A model generated the notes under the pieces. The model was not told where the DNA came from. It ran no database searches and saw only the letters and a list, made by a program, of their open reading frames with translations. Positions 10,721-21,970 of a DNA stretch of 60,000 nt are shown here, one piece after another (the stretch's first letter is position 1; each line of letters begins with the position of its first letter). The position numbers were made by a program, and so were the translations under genes. Source of the DNA: Cristatella mucedo (lineage: Eukaryota; Bryozoa; Phylactolaemata; Cristatellidae). Location of the stretch: contig WPIO01000009.1 of NCBI GenBank assembly GCA_009760855.2, positions 5,230,501 through 5,290,500 of the forward strand, in the 5' to 3' direction.

Positions 10721-12588
10721 GTGACCTAACCGGTTCCTAATCATCAAAATTTACGATCGCGAATAATATAAAACTTTCCAAGTCTGGCCAATGTTGTGCG
10801 CCAGCGTTTCACTATACATTCGGCAGTGAGTGATACGGTCACGTAGTCGAGTCCGGGGGGCGGATAAAATTCAAGCTAGCCAGCCAGCCAGCCCGTCCGC
10901 CAGGCGGCGCTCGTATTGAGGCCGCCGAGATCTAGGTAACAAGCGCATAACTTTACCAAGATTAATCATTGGCGAACGGCGAAGATTATTTAATGAAAAC
11001 ATACAGGTGTTTGTCATTTAGGACATGGAAGAATACACAGCACGAGCAACACAGGCGGAGGTTGCGTTCTCTGCCGCCGCCTGCGAGATGCACGCGGAAA
11101 GCATAGCGGCAGGGAACGCCGCAGGCGGCGCCGTGGCCGAACGATTCTGCGCGTTCACGCGACGGCGCCTTCTGTCGCGACGGCCGCGCTGTCCCTCTTG
11201 GCCGACGGTCGACGCTTGGTTCAGACCTCGCGGTGGCCTCGAGAGCGAGGCTGCGACGAAACTGCAGCAGCGGAGATAGGTGTCCTTGACGAGTCGCAAG
11301 CCTCTCGACCGCGGCCGCGAGGCATACGGCTGCCTATATGGCTGCGTATATACAGCCGTATATGCTATACGGCTGCGGCGCTGCGCTTGGCCGCGTCGGA
11401 GTACGCCGAGCGCGTCCTTTCTTCGCTCGAACTTCGGCTCGCTTGCCGCCCAAAAGTCCTTGCCTGCCCTGCGCTCAAATGCGTCCTCCTTTGAGCTGCA
11501 GCCAGTGACGGGCGCAGCCCGATAGCGCGTCGGCAGGCGAGCGAGGCGACGCTCCGGAGGCCGCGCCTGATGCTTCGAAGTCGGGCGACGCGTGTCGTTG
11601 CGTCTACCTCTCTGGCCAGTCGTCGTCGCGAGCTTTATTTCAATGTCGCGTTGTCGCGCGCGCCAGGCGAGCGCTGGTGCAGCGGCGCCTCAGCTCGCAG
11701 CGGCGGCTGCGGCTGCCTGGAATCGACCGCGTCACTAGCACGGCCGGCTTCACTCTGACCGCTCGTTCTAGCGGCGCCCCTCGCAGATTGCCCGCTGTGC
11801 GCCCGACCGCCGGTGCGGGCAGCGAACGGCGATCGCTCGTGAAGCGGCGCTGAAGTGCAACTCAAACGGCCGGTCGAGCGCGATGTAATTACCTGCCTCT
11901 AGCGGTATTATTAATGGCGCTCGCGGGCTGCGCGAGGGCCGCGCGGTGCCGGCATCGCAGCCCGATGGGCGGTGCGACCAATTAAAGCCTGCTCGAGGCT
12001 TCGCGCGTGCGCCGCGCACCGCATCTTGCGGTCGCGCCCGCATTCTCTTGCGGTCTCTTGCCGTGGACGAACGAGCTCGCCCGCCCGCCCCGCCCCCGGC
12101 AGCGGCGTAGGCCGGGATTCGCCGACTGCCGCGCCTCGCTGGTGCGGCCGCCCCACCGCCGCCGCCGCCGCCGCGTTCGGAGGCGCGATGCGCTTCTGGA
12201 GACGGACGCATCGAACGTGAGAGCCAGCAGCGGCGCCGCACCGCCGCACGGCCGCCACCGCCGACACCCCTAGGCCGCCGCCGCCGCCGCTGCGGGTCCC
12301 GCGCGCGCCAGGCGGCCCGACGCGGGCCGCGAGCGGCGAACGCTCGACGCTCGGCGCCTCGGGCGGCGAATGCTGGTCCTGGACCGCCGCTGCCTCCGTC
12401 GCCGCCGCCGCACAAGCCCAGGGACCGCCGCCGCCGCCGGCCGAGCGAGCGAGCGAGAAGCGGTCGACGTCGCCTGCAGGTCCCGCCTCGACGACGACGA
12501 CGACGACGATCGGCGGCGGAGCGAGCGAGCGAGCGTCCAGCGTAGACGGCGACACCGCCTGCAGGTCCCGCCGGCGTAGCGCGGAAAA
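10721..12588. other. GC-rich upstream region of the receptor gene
   Basis: Strongly GC- and CpG-rich, with GCC and CGA runs towards 12500 (GACGACGACGACGACGA at 12490). It probably holds the receptor's promoter and 5'UTR. A 459-codon frame on the minus strand (11911-13290) is the antisense shadow of this GC-rich sequence and the receptor. A set of short inverted motifs lies at 11322-11376. Confidence 0.5.
11967..11982 (+). promoter_or_regulatory. GC box next to CCAAT box
   Basis: GGGCGG (11967-11972) and CCAAT (11978-11982) lie 6 bases apart, about 610 bases before the receptor start. Such pairs are common in CpG-island promoters. No transcription start can be placed from sequence alone. Confidence 0.25.
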
Positions 12589-13806
12589 ATGCCGCTCGCC
12601 GCCACGGGCGATCCTAGCGTCCTCGCCGTCGACGCCGGCGGAAGCGTAGCGGCAGTCGCCGCCGTCGCCTCCATCGCAGCCGCCAACTGGAGCGCCGGCA
12701 ACAATGACAGCGGCGGCTACGGCGACGGCGAGTGCTCGAGCTTCGCCGACGAGTCGCAGCCCGACTACGCTCTGCTCTACTACCTGTACGTGTACGTCGG
12801 CTCGCTCGCAGTGGCCGTCGGCTGCGGCGGTCACCTGATCACCATGGCGACGCTGCTGTGCAGCAGGCGCCTGCGGCGGCAGTCGCTGACGCCGTTCCTG
12901 CTCGCCATGTCCGCGTCGGGTCTGCTCGCGCTGCTCGCCGGCCTCTTGCCGCACGTCGTCGAGTACGCGACGTGCGCGAGCGTACTGCTCGGCCAGCTCG
13001 GCTACCCGTCCGCCTTCGGCTGCCGTCTGCTCGGCGCCGCCGGCTCCTACGGGCGCCACCTGTACGCCTGGACCGAGGCGCTCGTCGCCGCCGAGCGGCT
13101 GGTCGCCGTGCGCTGGCCGCTGCAGTGCCGGCGCTGGCTGTCGCGCCGCGCCGGCGCGTGCGTCGCGGCGGGCGCCGCCGTCGTCCTGCTGCCGGTCCAG
13201 GCCGTGCCGTTCGCGTCGTACGGCTACGACGACGCCGACTTCTGCGCGATCGTCGACCGGTCGCTGTACGCCGCCTGGCAGTACGTGCACCTGGCCGTCT
13301 ACTGCCTCGCGCCGGTCGTCGTCATGCTGCCGAGCAACGCGCTCACGCTCGCCGCGATGCGGCGAAGCGAGTTCGACAGTGCCACGTTGCGCAAGGCCAA
13401 GCCCGTCACCGCCATGATGATGTCGCTAAACTGCGTCTTCCTCGTCACCGCCGCGCCGTTCATGATCGTCGAGTTCGTGCGCCACGACCAGACGAGGCGC
13501 GAGTTCGCCATCGCCGAGGTCGTCGTGAGCGTGTGCCGCCTCGTCCTCTACGCCGGCAGCGCGTCGACCATATTCGTCTACGCAATCATGGCGGCCAAGT
13601 TCCGGAAGACCCTGTGCGGCTTCGCGAAGCGCAGCCGCGACCGGCTCGTGAGCGCCCTGTCGCTGCCGTCAGCCTCAGCTAGGGCCGGCGGCCTCGGCCC
13701 GGCCGCGGGCCGGCATGCGCGCTCTATGTCGTGTCCTACCGAAGCCTTGACGATTTCGCCGTCCGGCGGTCGAGGTGGCAGAGAGCAGTGGACCACGGTC
13801 GGCTGA
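12589..13806 (+). CDS. Atypical rhodopsin-like GPCR (orphan)
   Basis: A 405-residue intronless seven-helix receptor for the plasma membrane. The N-terminus (1-60) is extracellular with N-glycosylation sequons at N33 and N39. Helices lie roughly at 63-90, 99-121, 142-174, 188-207, 230-256, 273-297 and 308-334, followed by helix 8 (AAKFRKTL) and Cys343, a likely palmitoylation site. Class A marks present: Cys145 at the top of TM3 with Cys219 in loop 2 as disulphide partner, Glu169-Arg170 of the DRY box, Pro242 in TM5, Phe284 and Pro290 in TM6, and Tyr331 of NPxxY. Class A marks absent: TM1 Asn, TM2 Asp (Gly111 or a nearby Ser by alignment), TM6 Trp (Ala288) and the Asn-Pro of NPxxY (Thr327-Ile328). 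The start is supported by an in-frame TAG at 12577. Coupling is probably to a G protein; the ligand is unknown. The general look resembles invertebrate neuropeptide or lineage-specific orphan receptors, but I cannot assign a subfamily. Confidence 0.9.
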   Translation: MPLAATGDPSVLAVDAGGSVAAVAAVASIAAANWSAGNNDSGGYGDGECSSFADESQPDYALLYYLYVYVGSLAVAVGCGGHLITMATLLCSRRLRRQSLTPFLLAMSASGLLALLAGLLPHVVEYATCASVLLGQLGYPSAFGCRLLGAAGSYGRHLYAWTEALVAAERLVAVRWPLQCRRWLSRRAGACVAAGAAVVLLPVQAVPFASYGYDDADFCAIVDRSLYAAWQYVHLAVYCLAPVVVMLPSNALTLAAMRRSEFDSATLRKAKPVTAMMMSLNCVFLVTAAPFMIVEFVRHDQTRREFAIAEVVVSVCRLVLYAGSASTIFVYAIMAAKFRKTLCGFAKRSRDRLVSALSLPSASARAGGLGPAAGRHARSMSCPTEALTISPSGGRGGREQWTTVG

Positions 13807-15863
13807 CACGTCCGAGCGCTCGACTTCACGCCCTCGCTCTCTCTCTCCCTCTCTCTCCCTCTCTGTCCGCCTGTCGGTCTGTTTGCTTCTGCGAAGCGAA
13901 TTGTGAGTAGGCGGCCTTTGGCGGCCATTGTCTGCACCGCTCAATCCGCTTCAGTCTGCCGGCCAACGTCGGTTCTACGCCGGCTGTGAGCGCGCGGCCG
14001 GAAGTGACGCGCTATTATTGCGGCTATAATTCACATCACGGACTCGTGTCGATGTTTCGCGTCGTCTGCAGTTATCGCTCGCAGCGGCTCTAGGGTTAAA
14101 ACGACGAAGAAAGAAGGACAGGATGGGTCGTGCGGCGATGGCCGGAAGTCGATGCAAGCGTTGGCACGGCGGTCATTGAGTTTAATTTTAAAGAGGCTTT
14201 TTAAGTCAGCTGTACCGGTTTTACAGATCCGCAGCGCTGTCTGTCAGCGACTATTGCCGACGACGACAGCGCTTGTTATCTCAACGATTCGAGGGCATAG
14301 CTGTCTGTCCATGTGATAATAGCAATGTTGCAATCGATTGAGTAACGGATTTGCACACAGTGGGCCCACGTCAATACAGATTACCGCTCGCTACTTGATT
14401 CTACAGGCTAGCTATACCGGACAGACTGCGTAATGCGGATCTCGCAGCCAGTGCCTACAGTGGGCTCATGCCACTACAGAGACGGCTCGCAACTTTGTAT
14501 TGCCGGCCACCGTCCTGACCTTCTGTGACGGTCGCTGCATTCGCAAATCGCCGACCAGCCAGAAAGAAGTACTGGACAAATTCCCGCTGGATAGTAGCAT
14601 CTGCAAATTTTGTTAGGGGCGTCTATCTTTTTCGCACTGAAAGAGTCCAACCCCTAACCTCGGCTCGACTGCCCGGAACGCCTCCTGCAGCTGCAGCAGC
14701 TGCTGCTGCAGCTGCTGATGTAGCCCCTCTCCCCGTCCAGCAAGCTCCGGCTCCTCGCTGCGTCGAGCCTCGGTCAAATGAAAGAGACGCATCGCTCTGC
14801 ATGCATGATGTCTGTGACAAGCAGGCTTGCGCGTCTACGGGCCTCGTAGTACTTCCTGGCTTCGTTGCTCGACTCGCCGTCTCTGTTTGAGGATCTCTCG
14901 CCTGCTTGCGCAACGTCGCAACTGATTTCCGCTTCTATTTAGAATTGGCGTATTAACACATTCTCCACTGAACCGCTGCGTTTTTCGGTACATTATTTTT
15001 AGTAGGCAGCCTTCTCTTTTAGCCTTCGTAATCCTCAGCATGGCTTGTTTCACGAGAGCATTAGCTGCAAATTCCAGTTGGAATTGAGCTAATCACTTCA
15101 TTGACACAGCGCCACTTCAGGTTAAGAGACCTCAGAGATACTGACTCAGACGGCTACTCCGGTAGTCTCATATTCTTCCTTACCAGCTCTCAGCATTTTC
15201 ATGTCAATATCCGCGCTCCGATGGCAGCTCCAATGGAAGCCTGGCCTAGTTACACTGAGTTACTGCTCAAGAGACCAAGCTATAAGCTAAAGTAGAATCT
15301 GGGGTCTCTTCGAAATGAAAATCTCGACCCTCAAAATTAACTGAGCTGCAGTGTACACTGAACCTCGTATTTTAATTCTTTAAATCTAATACCAAGAATC
15401 GCCCTGCCCAGATGACCGCGTTAGCCGTGCACTGCATTAAGGTGCAACTATTTTCTGTTACTCGAAACTAAAAACTACTACGCGCATGTTGCATGGCGTA
15501 AGCGCACAATAGCGAAGCATAATAATCAATATCTCCGAATAGTCGGCGTATTCGCGTGCGACTTCCATCAGGGTTTCTGAAACCCTTTCTTTTAACGACG
15601 ACAGCGTTTTCTTCTGCGCGCTATAGGAGCAGCGAGTCTCACCGCAGGCACTCTGCAACAAGCTGTGAAGGAGCCAAACATCGCGAACTAAAGACAGCCA
15701 ACGTAGCATGCGTAGTCATGCTTGCAAATGCGCACTGGTATCGCGCTTAGAATATCGTGTAAGTTACAGTAGAAGATACTTACGGCGGCTGATTAGCAGT
15801 ACCCATTGTTAGTAAAATGCAAATGTAAGCCCAAGAGGTACACACAGGAAAAAAAGGGACAGC
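13807..15863. other. 3' flank of the receptor and spacer
   Basis: Starts with a CT-rich stretch (13831-13865), probably 3'UTR; I saw no clear AATAAA signal in the first 700 bases. It contains a roughly 40-base direct duplication (14357-14398 and 14456-14497) and a GCAGCTGCTG cluster at 14691-14719. From 14900 it is AT-richer with no gene recognised. Confidence 0.5.
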
Positions 15864-16098
15864 TCAGTGAGGTGCTTTACAGCAACGCATCTTGCCCTTA
15901 GTCACAACGCACGCAGTTAAAAATATAGGTCCACAAAAACCATTTTCCTCGGACGGAGCTAAGGCTCTAGATAAAAATTCGAATTTTGCAAGTTTCTTCT
16001 TTAATGACGTCAAATTAAGAGACGCAATGCCATCTAATAGTGAGTTCAAGACTTTGGGAGCTTACTAACTGAAGGCACGATCTCCATGGTATTTGAGT
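15864..16098 (-). mobile_element. Diverged LINE RT C-terminus
   Basis: Read on the minus strand, the sequence gives GDRAF, then APKVLNSL, then LTSLKKKLAKFEFL. This is the same order as LINE-A's GDRAFSSYAPKAWNSLP and DLTTFKRNLKTHLF, but strongly diverged and followed by a different 3' part. It looks like a separate, older LINE lineage, cut on its 5' side by the LINE-A copy that starts at 16099. Confidence 0.55.
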
Positions 16099-16430
16099 TT
16101 AATAATAATAATAATAATAATAATGCACTTGATAAAGCGCCCTCAGAGAACTTAATCTCTCCCTAGGCGCTTTACATTTGATGCAAAGGGAAATGCAATT
16201 GAACGGTGAGTAAAATCATGCTTGATAAACAAACAAAATGAATAACATGGTTAGGGGTGACATGCACAGGGTCAGCATGCAAATAAGGTTAGTGGCCTCT
16301 CAGCACGCATAAGCACATGAAGAAAGAATCACAGGGACCCACTAAATACTGTGTGTATTAAGTTCTTTTTAAATGTGGTTAGGTCAGGGGATGTTCCGAC
16401 GCAGGTCGGGAGGGAGTTCCAGGTTTAGTT
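16099..16430 (-). mobile_element. LINE-A 3' end, 5'-truncated
   Basis: (AAT)n at 16099-16124, then the shared tail (GCGCCCTCAGAGAACTTAA), the LINE-A 3'UTR, and the last RT codons up to the GGGAGGGAGTTCCAGG region. Homology ends at about 16430. Confidence 0.85.
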
Positions 16431-17375
16431 AAGGGCACCCCCAATCGACCAAAGTCGTATGAGCTGAAGGTCGCAGGAGCTGAATGTTGTCGAAGCTGAA
16501 GGTTAAAATATGAGATGAAACTAGTTCCTAGACAGGTAGAACCTGGCAAGAAAATGAATAGACCTAAAGGCGAGTAACAGCGAGTCTCAATCATGATACG
16601 AAGCTCGATGGGCAAATCCTTGCAAAGTCATTCAAATTAAATGAGAAGTCGCGCAACATTGCAGCTGCGAGGTATACGACACGCAAGCGTAGCTGCAGTT
16701 GGTTTTTACGAAATAAAAGCATCTAACAGAACATGTAGAAAGACCTGTAAGTATCAAACTAGCAAAATCTATTTGGAACATCACACATGCACTTACCAGC
16801 TTTGCAGCAGGGTGTCCTCGTCTAAGCAAGCACGAATCTCGTAAATGGTATAGTCGAGTGAACGCAGACTTAAAGCTGGAGCTGATGCACTCATCAAATG
16901 AAAAGAGCAAGTTCGCATAGCAAGTACCCTACCGATTCAGCGCGGATGCTACAGGAGATATGCCGGTCGTGCCGATTTGGAGGTTTTTAGGCTTTTAAGT
17001 TTCTGAGTAAAAATCGGTTTGCCAATAATTATTAGTAGATTTTTTAGTCGTTCAGTTCAAGAAAGTGAGTTGTCTTACAATTGCGATTATCAGCAACGAA
17101 TGTTGCAATGGAGCTGGGAGAGAGCCCGAGATTCTAGAAGTCAAGGAATGGTCTATGCGCAAGTGCAGCTGCGTGCCATTTTCATGAAAACGACATCTAA
17201 ATCACCGGATGACGGCACGATATTGACATCTACTCTCCGAGTTCTCCAATTATTATCGGCTGAATCTTTGTAGCAGAGTGCCTGTTAGCCCTAGCTGAGA
17301 CAACAGTTTATTAAAAATAATTAATCAAGCAATGGCATTCAAAGCTGCCAAGCGATGCAGTTGTACGAGAAGTAA
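16431..17375. other. Spacer without recognised feature
   Basis: AT-richer unique sequence. Small frames on both strands show no motif. Confidence 0.5.
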
Positions 17376-17398
17376 GATAGATAGATAGATGGATAGAG

Positions 17399-17429
<31 letters not shown>

Positions 17430-17430
17430 G
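17376..17430. repeat. (GATA)n microsatellite
   Basis: About 13 GATA units with GATG and GAGA interruptions. Confidence 0.95.
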
Positions 17431-17813
17431 CTTTTAAGTCAGGCTTCCTGCTGAGGTCGTTATACACCTGAAACAGTGCTTACTCTAAGCAGTGATTTGA
17501 TCTCGCACCTGACTGAGACTTTTTGTTTGGTTTGAACTTTCGATATTAGAGCTGGTCTGACAATAGTCGCTCAATTGTCTTTGATAAGAATAGGAAAACG
17601 GATACCGCACAGTAGCTGCAGAAGTTCTCCGACTCTATTTTAAACTCCTTAATCATTAGCCGGACGTTAGCTTCTTTGGAAGATGTTATAATTGACGATG
17701 GCGCCAATAAATGAAATGTCAATTTACTAAGGCAGACGTCAAGCTAGGCATCCCAGAAATTAAGCTGTTACTATCGATCTTTAAAGCTAATAGTCTTCTC
17801 ATAATTGGATATA
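17431..17813. other. Spacer without recognised feature
   Basis: Unique moderate-GC sequence with no shared repeat. Confidence 0.5.
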
Positions 17814-17921
17814 CTACTACTACTAATAAAAATAATTCACTTGATAAAGCGCCCTTGGAGAACTTAATCTCTCTCTCTAGGCGCTTTACATTTGCTGTAA
17901 AGTGAAATGCAATTGAATGGT
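17814..17921 (-). mobile_element. LINE-A 3' tail, first of two in tandem
   Basis: Tail and start of the 3'UTR (GCGCCCTTGGAGAACTTAA, then GGCGCTTTACATTTGCTG). It stops where the (AAT)n of the next copy begins. Confidence 0.8.
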
Positions 17922-18310
17922 AATAATAATAATAATAATAATATTGCACTTGATAAAGCGCCCTCAGAGAACTTAATCTCTTTCTAGGTGCTTTACATAT
18001 GCAAATAAAATCATGCTTGAAAAACAAACAAAATGAATAACATGGTTAGGGGTGACATGCACAGGGTCAGCATGCAGATGTGGTTAGTGGCAGCATGCAC
18101 AGTGTCAGCACGCATAAGCACATCAAGGACGAATCACAGGGACCCACTAAATGCTGTCCTAAATAGGTGTGTTTTTAGGTTCCTTTTAAATGTGGTCAGG
18201 TCAGGGGATGTTCTGACGCATGTCGGGAGGGAGTTCCAGGCTTTGGGAGCATATGAACTAAATGCACGGTCTCCAAAGGATTTAAGGTTTGTACGAGGTA
18301 TTTCTATTCT
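17922..18310 (-). mobile_element. LINE-A 3' end, second of two in tandem
   Basis: (AAT)n at 17922-17943, then tail, 3'UTR and the last RT codons (IPRTNLKSFGDRAFSSYAPK in frame on the minus strand). The coding end from this segment through FRTAFSGSL is intact. 5'-truncated at about 18300; its 3' tail is inserted in the 3'UTR of the copy at 17814. Confidence 0.85.
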
Positions 18311-19494
18311 ACTACTAACGATAAGAGCCTCCATGGTAGTAGCTTGTAAGTGCACACGGATTAAGAGCAAGCAATGCAGCCTAGAATGATTTTCGGGAAG
18401 TTGAACTTTGGCGATGGCGACTCACCTATTTCGTCTGTTTTCCTGACAGCGGTGAATTAGATGGTTGATGGTCGATATCAGCCTATCTTAGTCATACATT
18501 TGTGACTGCACTATTTTCCAATAGAAGAAAGAATTTTCCAAAAATAGTATAGATTTACACGACCCATAGTAATCCGCTCTTGCAAGTCGGTGATGGTTGG
18601 TCATTCCGGAAGTCTAGCATGCTTTTTAAGCTTGCTCCTCAAAATCCTAGCTAGGATGACTTCTTCAGCAAAGGCTACGTTAGTGGAGGAAAATACTGGG
18701 CTTAGTCAGCAAAGCAAAAAATCTAGAACATCGGTAAGAATTGTATTGTAGCATTCCACAAGTGAGGGCAAATCAAATAGATAGTAAGGCAGGAGTGGCG
18801 AGGACAAGTTTTTGCGAACAACATCAACGTAACGGCTCACCAGATTTGCAATTTGCAGGAATTTCTTTGCATATCGAAATGGATACATACTGCAGAAAGA
18901 GACACGGAGATCGTAACATGGTCGGATTTGTCGAAATTCTCAAGCATAAGATTTTACAGTGTTTAATGGTGGAAGAAAAATCTGATCGTTAGAGTGACCT
19001 ATTGATGCGAGACTGGCCACGCATATGGGCCAAAAAAGCAAAGGAATCACGCAAAAAAGCAAAAGCCAGATACATTTACAGCCATATACATGAACCATAT
19101 ACAGAGGATTATCTGGCTTATAGAAATAAATATACACGGAAATAACTCAGAAGGAGGAAGGAACTTTTCTTGGAAGACGAAGTCAAAATGAGATTAAAAC
19201 ATTTGCAATTTAGAATTATTTTGTACCTGGGGTGGATGACTGCCACTACTGACAGCTGACAGCTGAAAGAACTTATTACCAGATTAGGTCTCATCATTTT
19301 CTTGCTCCGGCCTAAACAAATTAACTAATTCTCTTTCAGGACGGACGTCGTACAAGAAACTCTTAATCTAAAAAGAAACTAAACGATCATCTCCTCTTCC
19401 TCACAGCACTTGCTGGGTTTGCTTGAATTCTCCTTCTGTGCTTATGCCTGCAGCACCGTGCCAATTGATACACTTCTTTTGCGGCATACGTGCA
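18311..19494. other. Spacer without recognised feature
   Basis: AT-rich unique sequence. A short repeated CTGACAGCTGACAGCTGA lies near 19247. Confidence 0.5.
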
Positions 19495-19560
19495 ACCCCA
19501 AAATCGAGATTCAGTTCTCTCAGTGCGCTATAAAATGAGTTATTTTTTATTACAGTTGCT
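19495..19560 (+). mobile_element. Isolated LINE-A/SINE1-type 3' tail
   Basis: AAATCGAGATTCAGTTCTCT followed by CAGTGCGCTATAAAATGA matches the shared tail. No head or coding part remains. Confidence 0.5.
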
Positions 19561-20234
19561 ATTGCAGGAGATTAAAGGACTGCTTACTGGAGATTTTGAA
19601 CGGCCTAGAATTGGTAGCGAAAAATATTTACATGATTTACTTGTAGGACTTCCCTTGGAGGACTTCTTCTGCATCGAGGTGATTTACAAACTGCCGCCGG
19701 CCTCACTCGATTACAAGATATTAGTCATTGAAAGCAAGCATATTTGACCTCTGGGCAAAACCAGAGCTCCTTTTCCACAATCGTTAGAAAAAGTCAGGGA
19801 ATGAGAAACAAGAATTAATTTGCTGGATTGGTGTCATTTATGATCGGGTATCAGCCAATTTCAAACAAGTCTCTGGGCATAGAAATCAAGTGCTCTATCA
19901 AACTTACTGAAGTATTCATTGAATATAGAGTGAGATTCAATTGGAGCATTTTAATATTGGAGTCATGGGGCTACAGAGGGCTTAATACTTAATAAATAGG
20001 AAGAAATAAACTGCATAAATTGAGCAAGAACCCATTGATTGGCTTGAAACACTAGAGGAAATACTGAAAATTTGGTCGGTAAATCTCTTACTTCACGAAG
20101 CTTTCGGCGAGCTCTGCCCAATTTTGTACTCCAGAGGCAGAGGTATTCATGAATGCATCTGAAAGGAGTTTTCCTTGAGTACCAAATGACATGTTCAACA
20201 AGTGTAAGTTAAACTGTAATAGCATATTGTATTA
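19561..20234. other. Spacer without recognised feature
   Basis: AT-rich. The open frame overlapping its left edge shows no known motif. Confidence 0.5.
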
Positions 20235-20452
20235 ACAGTATTAGGATGGACTTAAGTCCCAAAGTAAGCTAAATCTCTGTCTATGCACTTTATATGAGAT
20301 AGAAAGGTTTTCCGGCTGGTACAGTAAGACGCTTACCAAAGGTGCCATGCCAAATAATCATGCTTCCTTTGCAACATATGTAAAGTGCCTAGAGAGAGAT
20401 TAAGCCTCCGATGGCACTATAAAAATGTATCATTTTTCTCATTATTATTACT
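20235..20452. mobile_element. Two decayed shared 3' tails, facing opposite ways
   Basis: An inverted tail (TAAATCTCTGTCTATGCACTTT region, about 20235-20310) and a forward tail (TGTAAAGTGCCTAGAGAGAG, ending in ATTATTATTA, 20355-20452). Confidence 0.5.
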
Positions 20453-21154
20453 GCATCCGACTGCTCGAATTGTCTGTCGTGAACGTGGCATGAGCCGCAC
20501 CACTGCGCCACTTTACCCGATCAAAGTTCCTGCTGCTCACGTTCAGGTACCGACAGACTCCAGCTATAACTTGCCGATCTGAAATGTTGCTTATTTTTCA
20601 CATGCGACCATCTACTCATTTTAGCTTTGGTCATCAAATTTGTGTTTAATCGCCGTCAAATCCCTCTGAAACTAGGTTCTTCCTAAGTGAGCTCAAAAGC
20701 TAGTAATTATCGATCCAGTCGCAGAAAATTCCTGACTATACGAAATTTAAAAAATCGAAACCTAAAACCAAAATGTTCCTTGAAGCCTTTTCAGCATCCA
20801 TTGCGAGTGATCCCGAGCAAATGTTAGGGAGATGACTTTCTTGCTGCAGTTAGTCTCTGGTTTCTGTCCGAGTATCGGGAAGCTGGCTTGATTTAACTTT
20901 TTAATTATTGAGCATACTTTTTGCCAATATATCGGATGAAGCAATAGGTGAATAAGTGGGCGTGAATATGTGCTGGAAATTAATCGATATCGATCAGACA
21001 AAGTAGCTCAAGAGGTTAAGAAGTCAGTCGTCAGAAATCATGTTTACCGAACTGATACAATACGACATGGTCAAATGTGAATCGTTCAGCCATTTAGCGA
21101 GATTGTTTGCCTACCATTCGAGATGCCGAGCGCTTCTTTGGTGAATCCAAAGTT
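20453..21154. other. Spacer without recognised feature
   Basis: AT-rich unique sequence. Confidence 0.5.
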
Positions 21155-21505
21155 TTAATAATAATAATAATAATAATAAATGCACTTAATAAAACGCCCT
21201 CAGAGAACTCAATCTCTTTCTAGGCGCTTTACATTTGCTGCAAAGGGAAATGCAATTGAAAGGTGAGTAATATCATGCTTGATAAACAACATGAATAACA
21301 TAGTTAGGGATGTCATGCACAGTGTCAGCATGCAAGTGTGGTTAGTGGCAGCATGCACAGCGTCAGCAGGCATAGCACACGAAGGACGAATCACAGGGAC
21401 CCACTAAATGCTGTCCTAAATAGGTGTTTTTTAAGTTTTTTTTAAATGTGGTCAAGTCAGGGGATGTTCTCACGCCAGTCGGGGGGGAGTTCAAGGTTTA
21501 CCACG
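21155..21505 (-). mobile_element. LINE-A 3' end, 5'-truncated
   Basis: (AAT)7 at 21157, tail, 3'UTR and the last RT codons up to the GGGAGTTCAAGG region (about 21500). Confidence 0.85.
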
Positions 21506-21869
21506 CGCAAGGAATTTCAAAAGTTAAAAAATCCTCACAGGCTGCTGCATCTGCATGTATTCATCTGCTGCTCCCTGGAATTCGCTATCCTGACATTGAC
21601 TCAAGTCTGCTGAGAAGGAACGACAGTATCTTTCTTAGACGACGTATGACCACTGTCGTGGACATAGGTTAACGAGGAGGACCTCAAGGCTATACTCAGA
21701 TAAACTCACTCCTAAAGGGCTTCCAAAGCCGGCTCCAGAATGTGAAGCAGGCAACCTCTGATGCTCCAGCTAGATGCAAGCTCGTGAGAGCTCTTCAGGA
21801 CTCAAGCTCACTAAAATAACGAAACGCAAGTCACAAATAAACTATTCAGTCTCTCTCCGCTGATTTCCT
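21506..21869. other. Spacer without recognised feature
   Basis: Moderate composition; no gene or repeat recognised. Confidence 0.5.
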
Positions 21870-21970
21870 TGGTACGCAGTTGGAAGTCCGTTGGCTATTA
21901 AATGTGTGACGCAAGCCGCTTAGGCTTTGATTCCTCAATAGGAAACTCCTCTCCTGCGTTTCGTCAGCTT
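21870..21970 (+). mobile_element. LINE-B 3' fragment, diverged
   Basis: AGTCCGTTGGCTATTAAATG and ACGCAAGCCGCTTAGGCT, then CTCCTCTCCTGCGTTTCGTC, parallel the copy at 6.3-6.5 kb. Confidence 0.6.

Noticed and set aside
11911-13290. 459-codon open frame on the minus strand over the receptor
   Set aside because: It overlaps the receptor and its GC-rich upstream region; long antisense frames are expected at this GC level. The plus frame has a complete GPCR pattern and the minus frame has no domain.
12732-13682. 316-codon plus frame inside the receptor
   Set aside because: It is a second frame of the same GC-rich coding sequence, very rich in Arg and Ala, with no domain.
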